Shown here: positions 47,004-58,453 of the stretch, one piece after another | Numbering within the stretch: position 1 is the first letter of the stretch | Layout of the letters: every line of letters starts with the position of its first letter | Assembly: GCF_001975785.1 (NCBI RefSeq) | Contig: NZ_MSFI01000001.1 | Location: 1-64,000 of the forward strand | DNA: 64,000 bases | Source of the DNA: Domibacillus epiphyticus | Lineage (GTDB): Bacteria; Bacillota; Bacilli; Bacillales; Domibacillaceae | Direction of reading: 5' to 3' | The notes under the pieces: generated by a model | The model's database searches: none | What the model was told of the DNA's origin: nothing | What the model saw: only the letters and a program-made list of their open reading frames with translations | Made by a program: the position numbers and the translations under genes

Positions 47004-49201
47004 TTGAAAATAGTAAAAACCGAAAAACAGGAGCTGCGATTCTTTTTATTGGATTCGCCCTCCTCTTTTTTATCTTATTTACCCGCGTCTTATTTATTCA
47101 AACAACCGGAAAAGCGGACGGGCATGAGCTGAAAAACGAAGCGCTGCAGAAGTATATGCGTACCGATGTACTTGAAGCGAAAAGAGGGACGATATACGAC
47201 ACAAATGGGGAAGTAATTGCAGAAGATACGACGTCCTTTACAGTAGCGGCTATATTAGACCCTTCTGTTACGACTAATCCAGAAGAGCCTAATCATGTAA
47301 CAGATCCGGAAAAGACGGCGAAAATTCTGGCAAAGTATTTTGAAATGGATCAAACAGCTATTGAAGAACGCTTAAAAAAAGACGGTGCTTTCCAAGTGGA
47401 GTTTGGAAGTGCCGGCAGGGGTTTATCTAATAGTGTAAAGCGAAAAATCGAAGACGAAAAATTGCCGGGTATTACATTTATACGGCAGTCTAAGCGATTT
47501 TATCCAAACGGGAAATTCGCCTCTCATTTAATTGGTTTTACACAACAGGTTGAAAAAGAAGTGAACGGGAAATTTTTGTTTGATACGCAAGGACAAATGG
47601 GCATTGAAAAATTATACGAAAAATACCTGGAAGGAAAAGATGGGAAAATCCGCTACACGAGCGACTTGTGGGGCTACTTGCTTCCCAATCGCCAGGAAAT
47701 GGTCGAGGAGCCGGAAGATGGCGACCATATTTATTTAACTATCGATTCCAAAATACAAACATTTCTTGAAGATGCACTTAACGAAGTATCTGCGCAGTAT
47801 GAACCAGCGAAATCATTTGCTATTGTCGCAGAAGCGAAAACTGGGAAAATTTTGGCCATGAGCCAAAGACCAACATTTCATCCTGGAACTCGTGATGGTT
47901 TAGACACTAACTGGATGAATGACCTTGTGGAATATTCGTATGAGCCGGGTTCGACGATGAAAATTTTCACACTAGCGGCGGCGATTGAAGAAGGTGTTTT
48001 TAACCCGAAAGAATTGTATCAATCTGGAACGTATAAAGTCGGTCCGAACCGCGTGAGAGATCATAATGCTGGTGAAGGATGGGGCATGATTACGTACGAA
48101 GAAGGGGTCCAGCGTTCGTCTAACGTCGCGATGGCTAATCTTCTCGAAAGAATGACACCGGGTGTTTTCCGGCAGTATTTAGAAGACTTTCGATTCGGAC
48201 AGGCTACAGGCATAGCACTGCCAAACGAAGCGACCGGAAGTATATTGTATAACTTTCCGCTTGAGCAGGTAACGGCCTCATTCGGACAAGGTTCCACGGT
48301 GAATGCGATGCAAATGATACAAGGCGCCACCGCAATCGCTAACGGCGGAAAAATGATGAAGCCATACGTCATCGATAAAATTATCGATGACACGTCAGGG
48401 AAAAAGATCGTGAGTACAGAGCCGGAAGTCGTCGGTGAACCAATTTCAAAAGAAACAGCAGAAGAAACCATTAATGTCCTTGAGACAGTCGTTACAGCGG
48501 AGCATGGTACAGGAAGGCCTTATCATATTGAAGGCTATGATGTGGCCGGGAAAACCGGAACCGCACAGCTTGTGGGGGATAATGGGAAATATTTAACGGG
48601 ATTTAATAATTATTTATTTTCCTTTATGGGTATGGCGCCGAAAGATGATCCAGAACTGATTGTGTACGTCGGAGTGGCCCAGCCTAAACTTAACAATGAA
48701 TCGGGATCCGCACCGGTATCGAAAATTTTTAATCCTGTTATGCGAAACAGCCTTCAATATTTAAATGTAAAACCAGATGAAAACATTGTGTCAAAAACAG
48801 TGGAATTGGAAGATTTCATTGGCAAAAAAACAGCTGAAGCCCGTGAAGCATACGCAAAATACGGAGTGGACCCTGTAATAATCGGAACTGGGGATAAGAT
48901 TGTAAAACAAGTTCCGTCAGCAGGCGAAAAGCTGCTGCAAGGTGAAAAAGCGATCGTTCTTACATCAAAAAATTGGACGATGCCTGACATGACAGGATGG
49001 TCAATCCGTGATGTCATGAAAATTACAGAGATTGCCGGATTAAAACTCAGTTATTCAGGGACAGGATATGTGGCATCACAAAACATTAAAGTAAACAAGC
49101 CAATAAAAGAAGGCCAGAAATTAATCGTAAAACTTGAGCAGCCGGGAAGTGTTGAGGAAGCTAACGAAAGGGCAAAAGAAGATTCTGATCAATCCAGATA
49201 G
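47000..49201 (+). CDS. pbpB: Penicillin-binding protein 2B, septal transpeptidase
   Basis: 733 residues: membrane anchor, PBP dimerisation domain, transpeptidase with SxxK in PGSTMKIFT, SxN in RSSNVAM and KTGT in AGKTGTAQ, then two C-terminal PASTA domains (from about 600). Class B PBP acting with FtsW in septation. ATGA coupling with ftsL. A terminator follows, separating it from spoVD. Confidence 0.95.
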   Translation: MIENSKNRKTGAAILFIGFALLFFILFTRVLFIQTTGKADGHELKNEALQKYMRTDVLEAKRGTIYDTNGEVIAEDTTSFTVAAILDPSVTTNPEEPNHVTDPEKTAKILAKYFEMDQTAIEERLKKDGAFQVEFGSAGRGLSNSVKRKIEDEKLPGITFIRQSKRFYPNGKFASHLIGFTQQVEKEVNGKFLFDTQGQMGIEKLYEKYLEGKDGKIRYTSDLWGYLLPNRQEMVEEPEDGDHIYLTIDSKIQTFLEDALNEVSAQYEPAKSFAIVAEAKTGKILAMSQRPTFHPGTRDGLDTNWMNDLVEYSYEPGSTMKIFTLAAAIEEGVFNPKELYQSGTYKVGPNRVRDHNAGEGWGMITYEEGVQRSSNVAMANLLERMTPGVFRQYLEDFRFGQATGIALPNEATGSILYNFPLEQVTASFGQGSTVNAMQMIQGATAIANGGKMMKPYVIDKIIDDTSGKKIVSTEPEVVGEPISKETAEETINVLETVVTAEHGTGRPYHIEGYDVAGKTGTAQLVGDNGKYLTGFNNYLFSFMGMAPKDDPELIVYVGVAQPKLNNESGSAPVSKIFNPVMRNSLQYLNVKPDENIVSKTVELEDFIGKKTAEAREAYAKYGVDPVIIGTGDKIVKQVPSAGEKLLQGEKAIVLTSKNWTMPDMTGWSIRDVMKITEIAGLKLSYSGTGYVASQNIKVNKPIKEGQKLIVKLEQPGSVEEANERAKEDSDQSR

Positions 49202-49206
49202 TTAAA

Positions 49207-49248
49207 TAAAAAACGTTATGGATGACTGCATCCGTAACGTTTTTTTTG
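49207..49248 (+). terminator. Terminator between pbpB and spoVD
   Basis: AAAAAACGTTATGGATG pairs with CATCCGTAACGTTTTTT around ACTG; strong, with a T-run of eight. Confidence 0.88.
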
Positions 49249-49276
49249 TCAATTTTTCTTAATTTATGCATATAGT
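49249..49276 (+). promoter_or_regulatory. Possible SigmaE promoter of spoVD
   Basis: CATATAGT (49269-49276) resembles the SigmaE -10 CATACANT, and GTCAATTT (49249-49256) resembles the -35 GTCATATT; spacing is 12, slightly short. It lies in the short gap after the pbpB terminator, 27 bases from the spoVD start. Confidence 0.38.
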
Positions 49277-49302
49277 CATTGGGGAGGAAAGGAGATGGAA
49301 CT

Positions 49303-51195
49303 ATGCGCGTCAGAATGTTCTGGCTGCTGGCAGCTTCACTGATTGCCTTTACGGCGCTCATTGTCCGCACCGGCTATATACAATTGTCATTGGGGAGCGA
49401 ATTAACTGAAAAAGCGGAACAATTATGGGGAAGAAGTATTCCATCACAGCCGGAAAGAGGCATTATTAAAGACCGGAACGGAACCATTCTTGCCGGCAAT
49501 AAAAGCGCGCCGACCGTTTATGTCATTCCTGCCCAAATAGAAGATGCAAAAACTGCTGCCCGTAAACTTGCAGCTATTTTAAACGAAAAAGAATCGGTTA
49601 TTTATGAAAGAATGATAAAACGTTCATCCATTGAGCGTTTATCATCAAAGGGAAGAAATATCTCTACAGAAACTGCGCGTAAAATCACAGAATTGCAATT
49701 AAAAGGGGTATGGATTGGCGAAGATTCAGTACGTGATTATGTGTTAAAGGAGCGGCTTGCTCATGTTCTAGGCTTCACAGGGGCTGATAATCAAGGGCTG
49801 GCGGGACTTGAAGCATATTACGATAAAAAACTGGCAGGTATATCCGGTTCTGTTCAAATGTTTACCGATGCGAAAGGGGAAAAAATGCCCGGTCTATCTG
49901 ATGAGTACGTCCCTCCAAAAGATGGAATGGATTTGCAGCTGACCATCGATTCTAAAGTTCAATCAATCATCGAACGTGAACTTGATTTTGCGGAAAAAAC
50001 GTACAAGCCTGACGGTGCAATGGCCATCGCGATGGATCCAAATAGCGGGGCTATTCTGGCGATGTCATCCCGGCCTTCATACAATCCCGGTGCATTCAGG
50101 GAGTATGATCCGGATGTGTATAACCGAAATCTGCCTGTATGGAGTACCTTTGAACCGGGTTCAACATTTAAAATTATTACGCTTGCAGCAGCACTTGAGG
50201 AAAAGAAAGTCAACCTTGACCAGGATCATTTTCACGATCCAGGCCATGTGGAAGTGAACGGATCAAGACTGCGCTGCTGGAAGCGGGAAGGACACGGCCA
50301 TCAAAGTTTTCTTGAAGTGGTTGAAAATTCATGCAACCCGGGGTTTGTTGAACTCGGAAGCCGTCTCGGGGAAAAAACGTTGTTTCAATACATTCGCAAG
50401 TTCGGATTTGGTCAGAAAACGGGAATTGATTTATATGGAGAAGGAATGGGGATTTTATTTACTGAGGAGTCTGCAGGACCTGTAGAAGCAGCGACAGCCG
50501 CATTCGGACAGGGGGTTGCAGTAACTCCGATTCAGCAAGTAACAGCCGTTTCAGCTGCTGTGAACGGAGGCACACTATACCGGCCTTTTATAGCAATGAA
50601 CTGGACAGACCCTAAAACAGGGAAAATAACGACTGAAAATAAACCAAAGAAAGTAAGGCGTGTTATTTCAGAAGAAACATCCAGTGAGGTTCGGAGGGCA
50701 CTTGAAAGTGTTGTGGCGAAAGGAACAGGGCGGAATGCATTTGTAGAAGGATTTAGAGTCGGCGGGAAAACGGGTACAGCACAAAAAGCCAAAGATGGAC
50801 GCTACTTGGAGAATAATCACATCGTTTCCTTTATTGGCGTTGCACCGTCTAACGATCCGAAAGTCGTCATTTACACTGCGATCGACAATCCGAAGGGAAC
50901 CGTGCAATTTGGCGGAACGGTTGCAGCGCCAATAGTCGGTAAAATGATGGGGGATGTTTTGCCGATTCTTGGTGTGAAACCTCAAAAAGGTCAAATAGAA
51001 AAAGAGAAAACGTGGAATGATCCAGATATTATTGAAGTGCCTGACCTTATTGGACTGAATAAAAAGGAGTTAAAAGAACAGTTGATTAATGTGGATATTG
51101 AAATAGAAGGATCGGGAGAAACGGTCGTCTCACAGTCTCCATCTGCAGGAGTAAAAGCGGAAAGAGGGAGCAAAGTACGTGTTTTATTAAAATAA
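49303..51195 (+). CDS. spoVD: Sporulation-specific penicillin-binding protein SpoVD
   Basis: 630 residues, class B PBP with one C-terminal PASTA domain, as in SpoVD. Membrane helix 1-25, transpeptidase motifs STFK in EPGSTFKIITL, SCN in VENSCNPGF and KTGT in GGKTGTAQ. Start ATG 49303 is eight bases beyond AAAGGAG. Acts with SpoVE to build spore cortex. Duplicated relative of pbpB and adjacent to it, as in B. subtilis. Confidence 0.93.
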   Translation: MRVRMFWLLAASLIAFTALIVRTGYIQLSLGSELTEKAEQLWGRSIPSQPERGIIKDRNGTILAGNKSAPTVYVIPAQIEDAKTAARKLAAILNEKESVIYERMIKRSSIERLSSKGRNISTETARKITELQLKGVWIGEDSVRDYVLKERLAHVLGFTGADNQGLAGLEAYYDKKLAGISGSVQMFTDAKGEKMPGLSDEYVPPKDGMDLQLTIDSKVQSIIERELDFAEKTYKPDGAMAIAMDPNSGAILAMSSRPSYNPGAFREYDPDVYNRNLPVWSTFEPGSTFKIITLAAALEEKKVNLDQDHFHDPGHVEVNGSRLRCWKREGHGHQSFLEVVENSCNPGFVELGSRLGEKTLFQYIRKFGFGQKTGIDLYGEGMGILFTEESAGPVEAATAAFGQGVAVTPIQQVTAVSAAVNGGTLYRPFIAMNWTDPKTGKITTENKPKKVRRVISEETSSEVRRALESVVAKGTGRNAFVEGFRVGGKTGTAQKAKDGRYLENNHIVSFIGVAPSNDPKVVIYTAIDNPKGTVQFGGTVAAPIVGKMMGDVLPILGVKPQKGQIEKEKTWNDPDIIEVPDLIGLNKKELKEQLINVDIEIEGSGETVVSQSPSAGVKAERGSKVRVLLK

Positions 51196-51205
51196 TTTGG
51201 GTATA

Positions 51206-51260
51206 GCCGCCGAAAATTACTGAAACAGGCTGAAAAGCATTCGCATCGGCGGCTTTTTTT
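51206..51260 (+). terminator. Terminator after spoVD
   Basis: GCCGCCGA (51206-51213) pairs with TCGGCGGC (51246-51253) around a long 32-base loop, with a T-run of seven. Confidence 0.75.
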
Positions 51261-51322
51261 CGTTACAATAGAAATCGCGGGAATTGTACATATTGTTTTT
51301 AGAATAGAAAGGATTGAAAAAC

Positions 51323-52798
51323 GTGGATTTATCAACCGTGTTAACGGCCATTCCATTTTACCGTCAGGATAAAGAAGGAAATCCGACGATTACATCGATT
51401 GAAAACGATCACCGTCTCGTGTCGGACGGATCGATTTTTATTTGTATAAAAGGCTATACATTTGATGGTCATAACGCCGCTAAAGAAGCAGTGGAAAAAG
51501 GAGCAGTGGCAATTATCGCTGAGCAGCCGGTTGATGTATCGGTTCCGGTCATATATGTTCGCAGCACGAAACGCGCGATGGCACAGTTGGCTGCTCATTT
51601 TTACGGACATCCCACCGAATCGTTTCACTTAATCGGTATAACCGGTACAAACGGGAAAACGACAACGAGCCATTTAATTGATGAAATTCTTCGAGCTTCA
51701 GGCGAAACAACCGGCTTAATCGGGACAATGTACATGAAAATTGGTGATGAAACGGTTGAAACGAAAAACACCACACCGGAAAGTTTAACGTTGCAAAAAA
51801 CATTTTCAAAAATGAAAACTGCTGGTGTCTCGGCTGCGGTAATGGAAGTGTCGTCTCACGCTCTTCAGGAAGGACGGACGAACGGTACACAATTTAATGT
51901 GGCCGTTTTTACAAATTTAACCCAAGACCATCTTGATTTTCACCGAACGATGGATGAATATAGGACAGCAAAAGGATTGCTTTTCTCACGTCTCGGTAGT
52001 TCATTTCACTCTTCAACTCCGACTTTTGCCATTCTAAATGCGGATGACAAAGCATCTCAAGTATATGAAGCAATGACTGCTGCTCATGTCGTGACGTACG
52101 GTCTGGAACAAGATGCTGACATTCAGGCAAAAGAGATTCAATTAACGTCTGCAGGGACGGCTTTTACTATTCACTACCCAGGTGGGATGATAGGAATTAA
52201 GTCAAAGTTAGCAGGGTTATTTAACGTTTACAACATTCTTGCCGCCTTTGCCGCAGGATTCGTCTCAAACGTTGCTCCTGAAACAATGAAACATGCACTT
52301 GAACGTGTGGTTGGTGTAGCAGGACGCTTTGAAATGGTATCCAATGATAAAGGTGTGTCCGTCATTGTTGATTACGCACATACGCCTGATAGTCTTGTAA
52401 ACGTGCTAGAAACGGTTCGTCCCCTGACGAAAGGGCGGGTCATCGCAATTGTGGGCTGTGGTGGTGACCGTGATAAAACGAAGCGGCCGCTCATGGCGCA
52501 AGCAGCATGTGAACATGCTGATGAAGCAATTTTTACATCGGATAATCCAAGAAGTGAGGATCCAGCTGCCATTTTAGCAGATATGGAGTCAGGTGTTGTT
52601 GGACAAGAGTATACAATTATAGAAGACCGGAAAGAAGCCATTCACAGGGCGATAAAATTTGCACAGCCGGGCGACTCGGTTGTCATTGCCGGAAAAGGAC
52701 ATGAAACATATCAAATTATTGGTCGAACAGTTCTTCATTTTGATGACCGTGAAGTTGCAAAAGAAGCACTAGCTGACAAGAAAGGCGGGTTCGCATGA
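51323..52798 (+). CDS. murE: UDP-MurNAc-L-Ala-D-Glu: meso-diaminopimelate ligase
   Basis: 491 residues from GTG 51323 (AAAGGA nine bases upstream; TTG at 51314 is too close). ATP-binding [14 protein letters not shown], central [10 protein letters not shown], and DNPR in [10 protein letters not shown]. The DNPR motif is that of meso-DAP-adding enzymes; Lys-adding MurE carries a different motif. Its stop overlaps mraY (ATGA). Confidence 0.95.
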   Translation: MDLSTVLTAIPFYRQDKEGNPTITSIENDHRLVSDGSIFICIKGYTFDGHNAAKEAVEKGAVAIIAEQPVDVSVPVIYVRSTKRAMAQLAAHFYGHPTESFHLIGITGTNGKTTTSHLIDEILRASGETTGLIGTMYMKIGDETVETKNTTPESLTLQKTFSKMKTAGVSAAVMEVSSHALQEGRTNGTQFNVAVFTNLTQDHLDFHRTMDEYRTAKGLLFSRLGSSFHSSTPTFAILNADDKASQVYEAMTAAHVVTYGLEQDADIQAKEIQLTSAGTAFTIHYPGGMIGIKSKLAGLFNVYNILAAFAAGFVSNVAPETMKHALERVVGVAGRFEMVSNDKGVSVIVDYAHTPDSLVNVLETVRPLTKGRVIAIVGCGGDRDKTKRPLMAQAACEHADEAIFTSDNPRSEDPAAILADMESGVVGQEYTIIEDRKEAIHRAIKFAQPGDSVVIAGKGHETYQIIGRTVLHFDDREVAKEALADKKGGFA

Positions 52799-53766
52799 GT
52801 GAGTGGCAAATAGGATTAGTCATCGCGGTTTCTTTTTTTATAACGGTCATGATAGCGCCGTTATTTATACCATTTTTACGCCGGTTAAAATTCGGGCAGA
52901 GCATACGGGCGGAAGGTCCGGAATCTCATCAGCAAAAATCAGGAACGCCAACAATGGGAGGACTTGTTTTTTTACTGTCCATTATCATTACGACACTGTT
53001 TTTTGTTCAGTTGTTCGGTTCAATTGGCGCAGAAACGACTTTGCTTTTGCTCGTAACAATCGGATTCGGGCTATTGGGCTTTTTGGATGATTTTATTAAA
53101 GTTGTCATGAAACGAAACCTTGGGTTGACATCTATGCAAAAGTTAATCGGACAAATTGTCATTTCAATTGTTTTTTACGTTATATACGCACAGCATGGAT
53201 TATCAACTGAGCTTTCATTCGGTTTCTTTTCAATTGATCTAGGAATTTTGTATGCATTGTTCGTATTGTTCTGGCTTGTAGGTTTTTCAAATGCGGTTAA
53301 TTTAACAGATGGCTTGGATGGTCTTGTATCTGGCACAGCGTCCGTTGCATTCGGTGCTTATGCAGTTATTGCCTGGAGTCAGGGGCTCGAGGAAACAGCT
53401 ATTTTTGCGTTTGCAGTTGTGGGTGCTGTCATTGGCTTTCTTGTTTTTAACGCGTATCCGGCACATGTGTTTATGGGTGATACGGGTTCACTTGCACTAG
53501 GCGGCGCTATAGCGGCATTATCTATTTTAACAAAATTTGAATTTTTATTATTATTGATCGGAGTTGTTTTCGTTGCGGAAACACTGTCGGTTATTTTGCA
53601 AGTTTGGTCGTTTAAAACGAGAGGAAAACGAATTTTTAGAATGAGCCCGCTGCACCATCATTTTGAACTTGGCGGATGGACTGAGTGGCGTGTCGTCGTC
53701 ACGTTCTGGTCAGTCGGAGTTGTGGCTGCAGCGATTGGTGTATGGATAGGAGTATGGAATTCATGA
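52795..53766 (+). CDS. mraY: Phospho-N-acetylmuramoyl-pentapeptide transferase MraY
   Basis: 323 residues, ten membrane segments. Conserved [13 protein letters not shown] with the catalytic Asp pair, NLTDGLDGL, and [10 protein letters not shown] near the C-terminus. Makes lipid I. Overlaps murE and murD by ATGA junctions, so the three are translationally coupled. Confidence 0.96.
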   Translation: MSEWQIGLVIAVSFFITVMIAPLFIPFLRRLKFGQSIRAEGPESHQQKSGTPTMGGLVFLLSIIITTLFFVQLFGSIGAETTLLLLVTIGFGLLGFLDDFIKVVMKRNLGLTSMQKLIGQIVISIVFYVIYAQHGLSTELSFGFFSIDLGILYALFVLFWLVGFSNAVNLTDGLDGLVSGTASVAFGAYAVIAWSQGLEETAIFAFAVVGAVIGFLVFNAYPAHVFMGDTGSLALGGAIAALSILTKFEFLLLLIGVVFVAETLSVILQVWSFKTRGKRIFRMSPLHHHFELGGWTEWRVVVTFWSVGVVAAAIGVWIGVWNS

Positions 53767-55112
53767 AGCAGATTGTCGAGTTTAAAGGGAAAAATGTGCT
53801 TGTGCTTGGTCTTGCCAAAAGCGGACTAGCTGCTGCGGTTCTGTTGAAGAAGTTAGGAGCGATTGTCACGGTAAATGACGGCAAGCCTTTCGAAGAAAAT
53901 GAAGCAGCTAAATTGCTCATATCGGAAGGGATGAATGTTATTTGTGGAAGCCATCCGGTTGAATTGCTCGATGAAGGGTTTGAAGTGGTTGTCAAAAACC
54001 CGGGCATACCGTATTCTAATCCGATCGTATCCGCGGCAGTATTGCGTGGAATTCCGGTCATTACTGAAGTAGAAATTGCCGGACTCATTTCGGAAGCACC
54101 GTTTATTGGGATTACCGGCACGAACGGGAAAACAACAACGACAACACTTATTAATGAAATGATGAAAGAAGATGGAAAAGGAACGGTACTGGCGGGGAAT
54201 ATCGGTGAAGTGGCGTCTGAAGTGGTGCAAAGTGCGAAACCAGATGACCATGTCGTCATTGAACTATCATCTTTTCAATTGATGGGCATCCAATCATTCC
54301 GTCCGCATATTGCGATTATAACGAACATTTACGATGCACACCTTGATTATCATGGCTCAAAGGAAGAATACGCTGGAGCGAAAATAAACATTACGAAAAA
54401 CCAGACAAAAGATGATTATTTGATTATTAACGCAGATCAAGAAGAGCTCTTGTCTATGGCAGAAGCAAGTTCTGCAACTGTTATTCCGTTTTCTGTTCAT
54501 AAAACAGTTGAAAACGGAGTGTATATAGAGAATGGAACCGTTTATTTTCAAGGTGAAGCAATTATTCAAACTGCAAATATCGCACTGCCTGGTAATCATA
54601 ATCTTGAAAACATTCTTGCGGCAGTGGCTGCAGTTAAACTTTCCGGTGTTTCCACGGATTCAATTATTCGTGTGTTAAAAACATTTGCAGGTGTTCGTCA
54701 CCGGACTCAGTTTGTTCGTGAATGGAACGGGCGAAAGTTCTATAACGATTCAAAGGCAACAAATACTCTTGCGACGAAAAGTGCGCTGACTGCATTTCAA
54801 TCACCGGTGATCCTGCTTGCGGGCGGTCTGGACCGTGGAAATGGTTTTGATGATTTGCTTCCATACCTTACTTCGGTAAAAGCTGTTGTGGCGTTCGGGG
54901 AAACGGCGGATAAATGGATTGAAACGGCTGCAAAAGCGGGAATTTCAACAGTTAAAAAGGCTGATTATATGACAGATGCAGTTGAAAAAGCCGTTGCACT
55001 TTCTGAAAAAGGGGATGTTGTTCTTCTATCACCCGCATGTGCAAGCTGGGATCAATATAAAACATTTGAAGAACGCGGCGACATATTTATAAACTGCGTG
55101 AATAAACTATAA
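53763..55112 (+). CDS. murD: UDP-MurNAc-L-alanine: D-glutamate ligase
   Basis: 449 residues from ATG 53763, ten bases beyond AGGAG; this ATG overlaps the mraY stop. [17 protein letters not shown] binds ATP, and IELSSFQL and NDSKATN are MurD motifs. Adds D-Glu in the cytoplasmic peptide assembly. Normal family length (about 450). Confidence 0.95.
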   Translation: MKQIVEFKGKNVLVLGLAKSGLAAAVLLKKLGAIVTVNDGKPFEENEAAKLLISEGMNVICGSHPVELLDEGFEVVVKNPGIPYSNPIVSAAVLRGIPVITEVEIAGLISEAPFIGITGTNGKTTTTTLINEMMKEDGKGTVLAGNIGEVASEVVQSAKPDDHVVIELSSFQLMGIQSFRPHIAIITNIYDAHLDYHGSKEEYAGAKINITKNQTKDDYLIINADQEELLSMAEASSATVIPFSVHKTVENGVYIENGTVYFQGEAIIQTANIALPGNHNLENILAAVAAVKLSGVSTDSIIRVLKTFAGVRHRTQFVREWNGRKFYNDSKATNTLATKSALTAFQSPVILLAGGLDRGNGFDDLLPYLTSVKAVVAFGETADKWIETAAKAGISTVKKADYMTDAVEKAVALSEKGDVVLLSPACASWDQYKTFEERGDIFINCVNKL

Positions 55113-55117
55113 GAAAG

Positions 55118-55148
55118 AGCCGGAGCCGGATGAGGCTCCGGCTTTTTA
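55118..55148 (+). terminator. Terminator after murD
   Basis: AGCCGGAGCC pairs perfectly with GGCTCCGGCT around GGATGA, followed by TTTT. It lies 8 bases before the first possible spoVE codon. Confidence 0.85.
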
Positions 55149-55155
55149 TTTATGC

Positions 55156-56271
55156 TTGAGCGGAAAGGGGTGCACAATCGTTTCCAGACAGGCGCCGGAT
55201 TACTTATTCTTGATGCTCGTTTTAGTTTTGACTGGTACAGGTTTATTTATGGTAGCAAGTGCGGGAGAAGTGTGGGGACAGTTTAACTATGAAAATCCTT
55301 TTTATTTTGTTGAGAGACAGGCATTTTTTGCAGCCGCAGGTTTGGTTGTAATGGCAGTAATTTCGTATGTCGATTATAGAATATGGAGAAACCTTTCATC
55401 AGTCCTATTAGTGCTGGCCTTTTTATTGCTGGTGGCTGTACTCATTCCTGGTATTGGGATGGTGAGAAATGGATCGCAGAGCTGGATCGGATTTGGTTCG
55501 CTATCGTTTCAGCCATCAGAGTTAATGAAAATTGTGCTGATTTTTTATTTGTCCGCTTTGCTTGCTGAAAGAAAAAAAGTGATTCACTTATTTTGGAAAG
55601 GGCTGTTTAAACCACTCCTTGTGCTTGGAATTGCTTTTGCACTGATCATGATGCAGCCTGACCTTGGAACGGCAGCGGTAATGGGAGGAACTGCTTTTCT
55701 TCTATTATTTGTCGCGGGTGCGCCAATACGATTCTTTGTACTGACTGGAGTCTCTGCTATAGGGGGACTTGCCCTATTAATTATATCCGCACCATATCGA
55801 ATGAAACGAATTACCGCCTATCTTGATCCATGGTCCGATCCGCTTGGAAGCGGATTTCAAATCATCCAGTCATTGTATGCGGTTGGTCCTGGCGGGTTGT
55901 TCGGATACGGCTACGGAGAAAGCCGTCAAAAATATTATTATTTGCCCGAGCCCCAAACCGATTTTATTTTTGCAATCTGGGCGGAGGAGACAGGTTTTAT
56001 TGGCGCTGTCTTTATTATGATACTATTTTTTCTCCTCATATGGCGGGGCATTCATATCGCGTCGCGGATTGAGGACGCATTTGGGGTATTACTCGTCTGT
56101 GGAATTACAGCGATGATCAGCTTGCAGTCGTTCATTAACCTGGGAGTTGTAACAGGATTATTGCCTGTTACGGGTGTAACACTGCCATTTTTAAGCTATG
56201 GCGGTTCTTCATTGACAATGACACTTGCTTCAGCGGGGATTGTGCTCAGTGTTAGTCGTTCAACTGTATAA
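55156..56271 (+). CDS. spoVE: Sporulation SEDS glycosyltransferase SpoVE
   Basis: 371 residues with ten membrane segments; SEDS signatures QPSELMKI, EPQTDFIFAIWAEETG and TLPFLSYGGSS. Its location between murD and murG is that of SpoVE, the partner of SpoVD in cortex synthesis. The start is uncertain: TTG at 55156 has no ribosome site, whereas AAAGGGGTG (55164-55172) is correctly spaced only for an in-frame ATC at 55177. Start coordinate given is the TTG; a shorter protein from Met20 is another possibility. Confidence 0.88.
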   Translation: MSGKGCTIVSRQAPDYLFLMLVLVLTGTGLFMVASAGEVWGQFNYENPFYFVERQAFFAAAGLVVMAVISYVDYRIWRNLSSVLLVLAFLLLVAVLIPGIGMVRNGSQSWIGFGSLSFQPSELMKIVLIFYLSALLAERKKVIHLFWKGLFKPLLVLGIAFALIMMQPDLGTAAVMGGTAFLLLFVAGAPIRFFVLTGVSAIGGLALLIISAPYRMKRITAYLDPWSDPLGSGFQIIQSLYAVGPGGLFGYGYGESRQKYYYLPEPQTDFIFAIWAEETGFIGAVFIMILFFLLIWRGIHIASRIEDAFGVLLVCGITAMISLQSFINLGVVTGLLPVTGVTLPFLSYGGSSLTMTLASAGIVLSVSRSTV

Positions 56272-56410
56272 TATACAGTAGAATTGGAGGAATTTTTCTG
56301 TTTTTTTAAGATAATATTTGATTCTCGCGACGCATTGATTTAAGATGAGAATGCATTGACAGCTATCTGTAAACGATGAGGCTGTGAGATGAATATTGAG
56401 GTGAATGTAA

Positions 56411-57511
56411 TTGAAAATTGTTGTCAGTGGCGGTGGGACTGGCGGGCATATATATCCCGCGCTAGCACTTATTAGAATGATTAAACTGAAACACCCGGAA
56501 ACATCTTTTTTATATATCGGAACTGAAAAAGGTTTAGAGTCTAAGCTTGTTACACGCGAAGGCATTCCTTTTCGGTCAATTGATATTACGGGCTTTCGCC
56601 GGGCAGTTTCTATTGAAAATGTGAAAACGATTATGCGTTTCTTAAAAGGTGTAAATGAATGTAAAAAGATGCTGAAAGAATTTAAACCGGATGTCGTCAT
56701 CGGGACTGGCGGCTATGTTTGCGGACCAGTCGTGTATGCGGCATCGAAAATGGGCATACCATCCATTGTACATGAGCAAAACAGTGTACCGGGTTTAACG
56801 AATAAATTTTTAAGTAAGCACGTAAATCGAATTGCGGTCTGTTTTGAAGAAGCAAAAGAATACTTTCCTGCCGAGAAGACGGTTTTAACGGGAAACCCAC
56901 GTGCTTCAGAAGTAATAGAAGCAAACGGCTTAGGTGTAATAGAAGAGTTCGGTTTATCTAGCAAGAAAAAAACGGTGCTTATTTTTGGAGGAAGCCGCGG
57001 CGCAAAACCGATTAATGATGCGGTTACAGCAGCGTTACAAGATTTTGCAAACCGGGAGTATCAAGTGATTTATGTAACCGGTGATGTTCATTTCAACAAG
57101 GTTTCTGATATCCTCGAAAAGGTTGGGAAACCAGCTAATGTTTCAGTTGTCCCATTTATTCATAATATGCCGGAAGTACTGGCAGCGTCGGACCTCGTCG
57201 TCGCTCGGGCCGGTGCAACAACATTGGCTGAATTGACAGCTCTCGGCATTCCGTCCATTCTTGTGCCAAGCCCGTACGTAACGAATAATCACCAGGAAAA
57301 AAATGCGCGAACACTTACTGATCGGGGTGCCGCGATCATGCTTTTAGAAAAAGACTTGAGTTCTGATTCACTTGTACGGGAACTCGATTCTATCTTAACA
57401 AATGATTCACTATTAATAAAAATGAAAACAGAAGCAGAACGCCTCGGTATCCGGGATGCTGCTAGCCGGCTGTACAATGTCATGATTGATATAACCGGGA
57501 AAGACAAGTAA
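56411..57511 (+). CDS. murG: UDP-GlcNAc-undecaprenyl-pyrophosphoryl-MurNAc-pentapeptide GlcNAc transferase
   Basis: 366 residues, GT-B fold. N-terminal [16 protein letters not shown] and C-terminal [24 protein letters not shown] bind lipid I and UDP-GlcNAc. Converts lipid I to lipid II on the inner membrane face. TTG start behind GAGGTGA. 140 bases upstream of it hold no other gene. Confidence 0.95.
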   Translation: MKIVVSGGGTGGHIYPALALIRMIKLKHPETSFLYIGTEKGLESKLVTREGIPFRSIDITGFRRAVSIENVKTIMRFLKGVNECKKMLKEFKPDVVIGTGGYVCGPVVYAASKMGIPSIVHEQNSVPGLTNKFLSKHVNRIAVCFEEAKEYFPAEKTVLTGNPRASEVIEANGLGVIEEFGLSSKKKTVLIFGGSRGAKPINDAVTAALQDFANREYQVIYVTGDVHFNKVSDILEKVGKPANVSVVPFIHNMPEVLAASDLVVARAGATTLAELTALGIPSILVPSPYVTNNHQEKNARTLTDRGAAIMLLEKDLSSDSLVRELDSILTNDSLLIKMKTEAERLGIRDAASRLYNVMIDITGKDK

Positions 57512-57525
57512 AGGAGCGGTTCATC

Positions 57526-58434
57526 TTGAAAGAAATCATCAAAGAACTTACTCAATTGCAAGCCGGTGCTGTGATAGAAAATGAACCGCTTGCAAACCAT
57601 ACAACAATGAAAATTGGTGGGCCGGCAGACGTGTTTTTTGAGCCTTCCTCCATTGCCGGCCTTGAAAAAGCAATGAATGTCATTATTAAACATCAGGTGC
57701 CGTGGCGTGTGATTGGACGAGGATCTAACCTGCTCGTTTCAGATTCAGGCATTCGCGGTGTTGTTATTAAACTCGGAAAAGGAATTGACGACGTTTCAAT
57801 AGACGGTGATATTGTTACAGCAGGTGGAGGATTTCCTCTAGTTGTACTTGCGACAAAAGTTGCGAAAGAATGCTTGACCGGCCTTGAATTCGCAGGCGGC
57901 ATTCCTGCCTCTGTTGGGGGCGCAGTTTATATGAATGCAGGTGCTCATGGATCAGAAATGTCTTCTATTCTTATGAAAACGCACATTTTGTTTGCTGATG
58001 GGAAAATGGCATGGCTGACGAATGAAGAAATGGACTTTTCATACCGGACGTCTATTTTACAAAAAAAACGTCCGGGTATTGTTCTCGAAGCCATTTTTCA
58101 ATTGGGTGAGGGGGATCGTGAAACCATTCGCTCTCACATGATGAAATATAAAGATTATCGCAGGACAACACAGCCATGGGATCACCCTTGCGCAGGAAGC
58201 ATTTTTAGGAATCCACTTCCGGAACATGCCGGTCATTTAATTGAAAAAGCTGGATTAAAAGGGTATTCCATTGGAGGGGCGAAAATTTCCGATCTTCATG
58301 GCAACTTTATCGTGAACACTGGAAATGGTACTGCAGCTGACGTACTGGCGTTAATTGAGCATGCGAAAAACGTCGTCTATGACCGTTATCAAATTGAAAT
58401 GGAGACGGAAGTTGAATTGATTGGTGGTCCGTAA
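57526..58434 (+). CDS. murB: UDP-N-acetylenolpyruvoylglucosamine reductase
   Basis: 302 residues, type II MurB. FAD-binding [17 protein letters not shown], catalytic region AGSIFRNP with the Ser, and [12 protein letters not shown] start 8 bases after AAAGGAGC. Follows murG by 14 bases. Confidence 0.95.
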   Translation: MKEIIKELTQLQAGAVIENEPLANHTTMKIGGPADVFFEPSSIAGLEKAMNVIIKHQVPWRVIGRGSNLLVSDSGIRGVVIKLGKGIDDVSIDGDIVTAGGGFPLVVLATKVAKECLTGLEFAGGIPASVGGAVYMNAGAHGSEMSSILMKTHILFADGKMAWLTNEEMDFSYRTSILQKKRPGIVLEAIFQLGEGDRETIRSHMMKYKDYRRTTQPWDHPCAGSIFRNPLPEHAGHLIEKAGLKGYSIGGAKISDLHGNFIVNTGNGTAADVLALIEHAKNVVYDRYQIEMETEVELIGGP

Positions 58435-58453
58435 AACGGTCAGAGGTGTTAAC

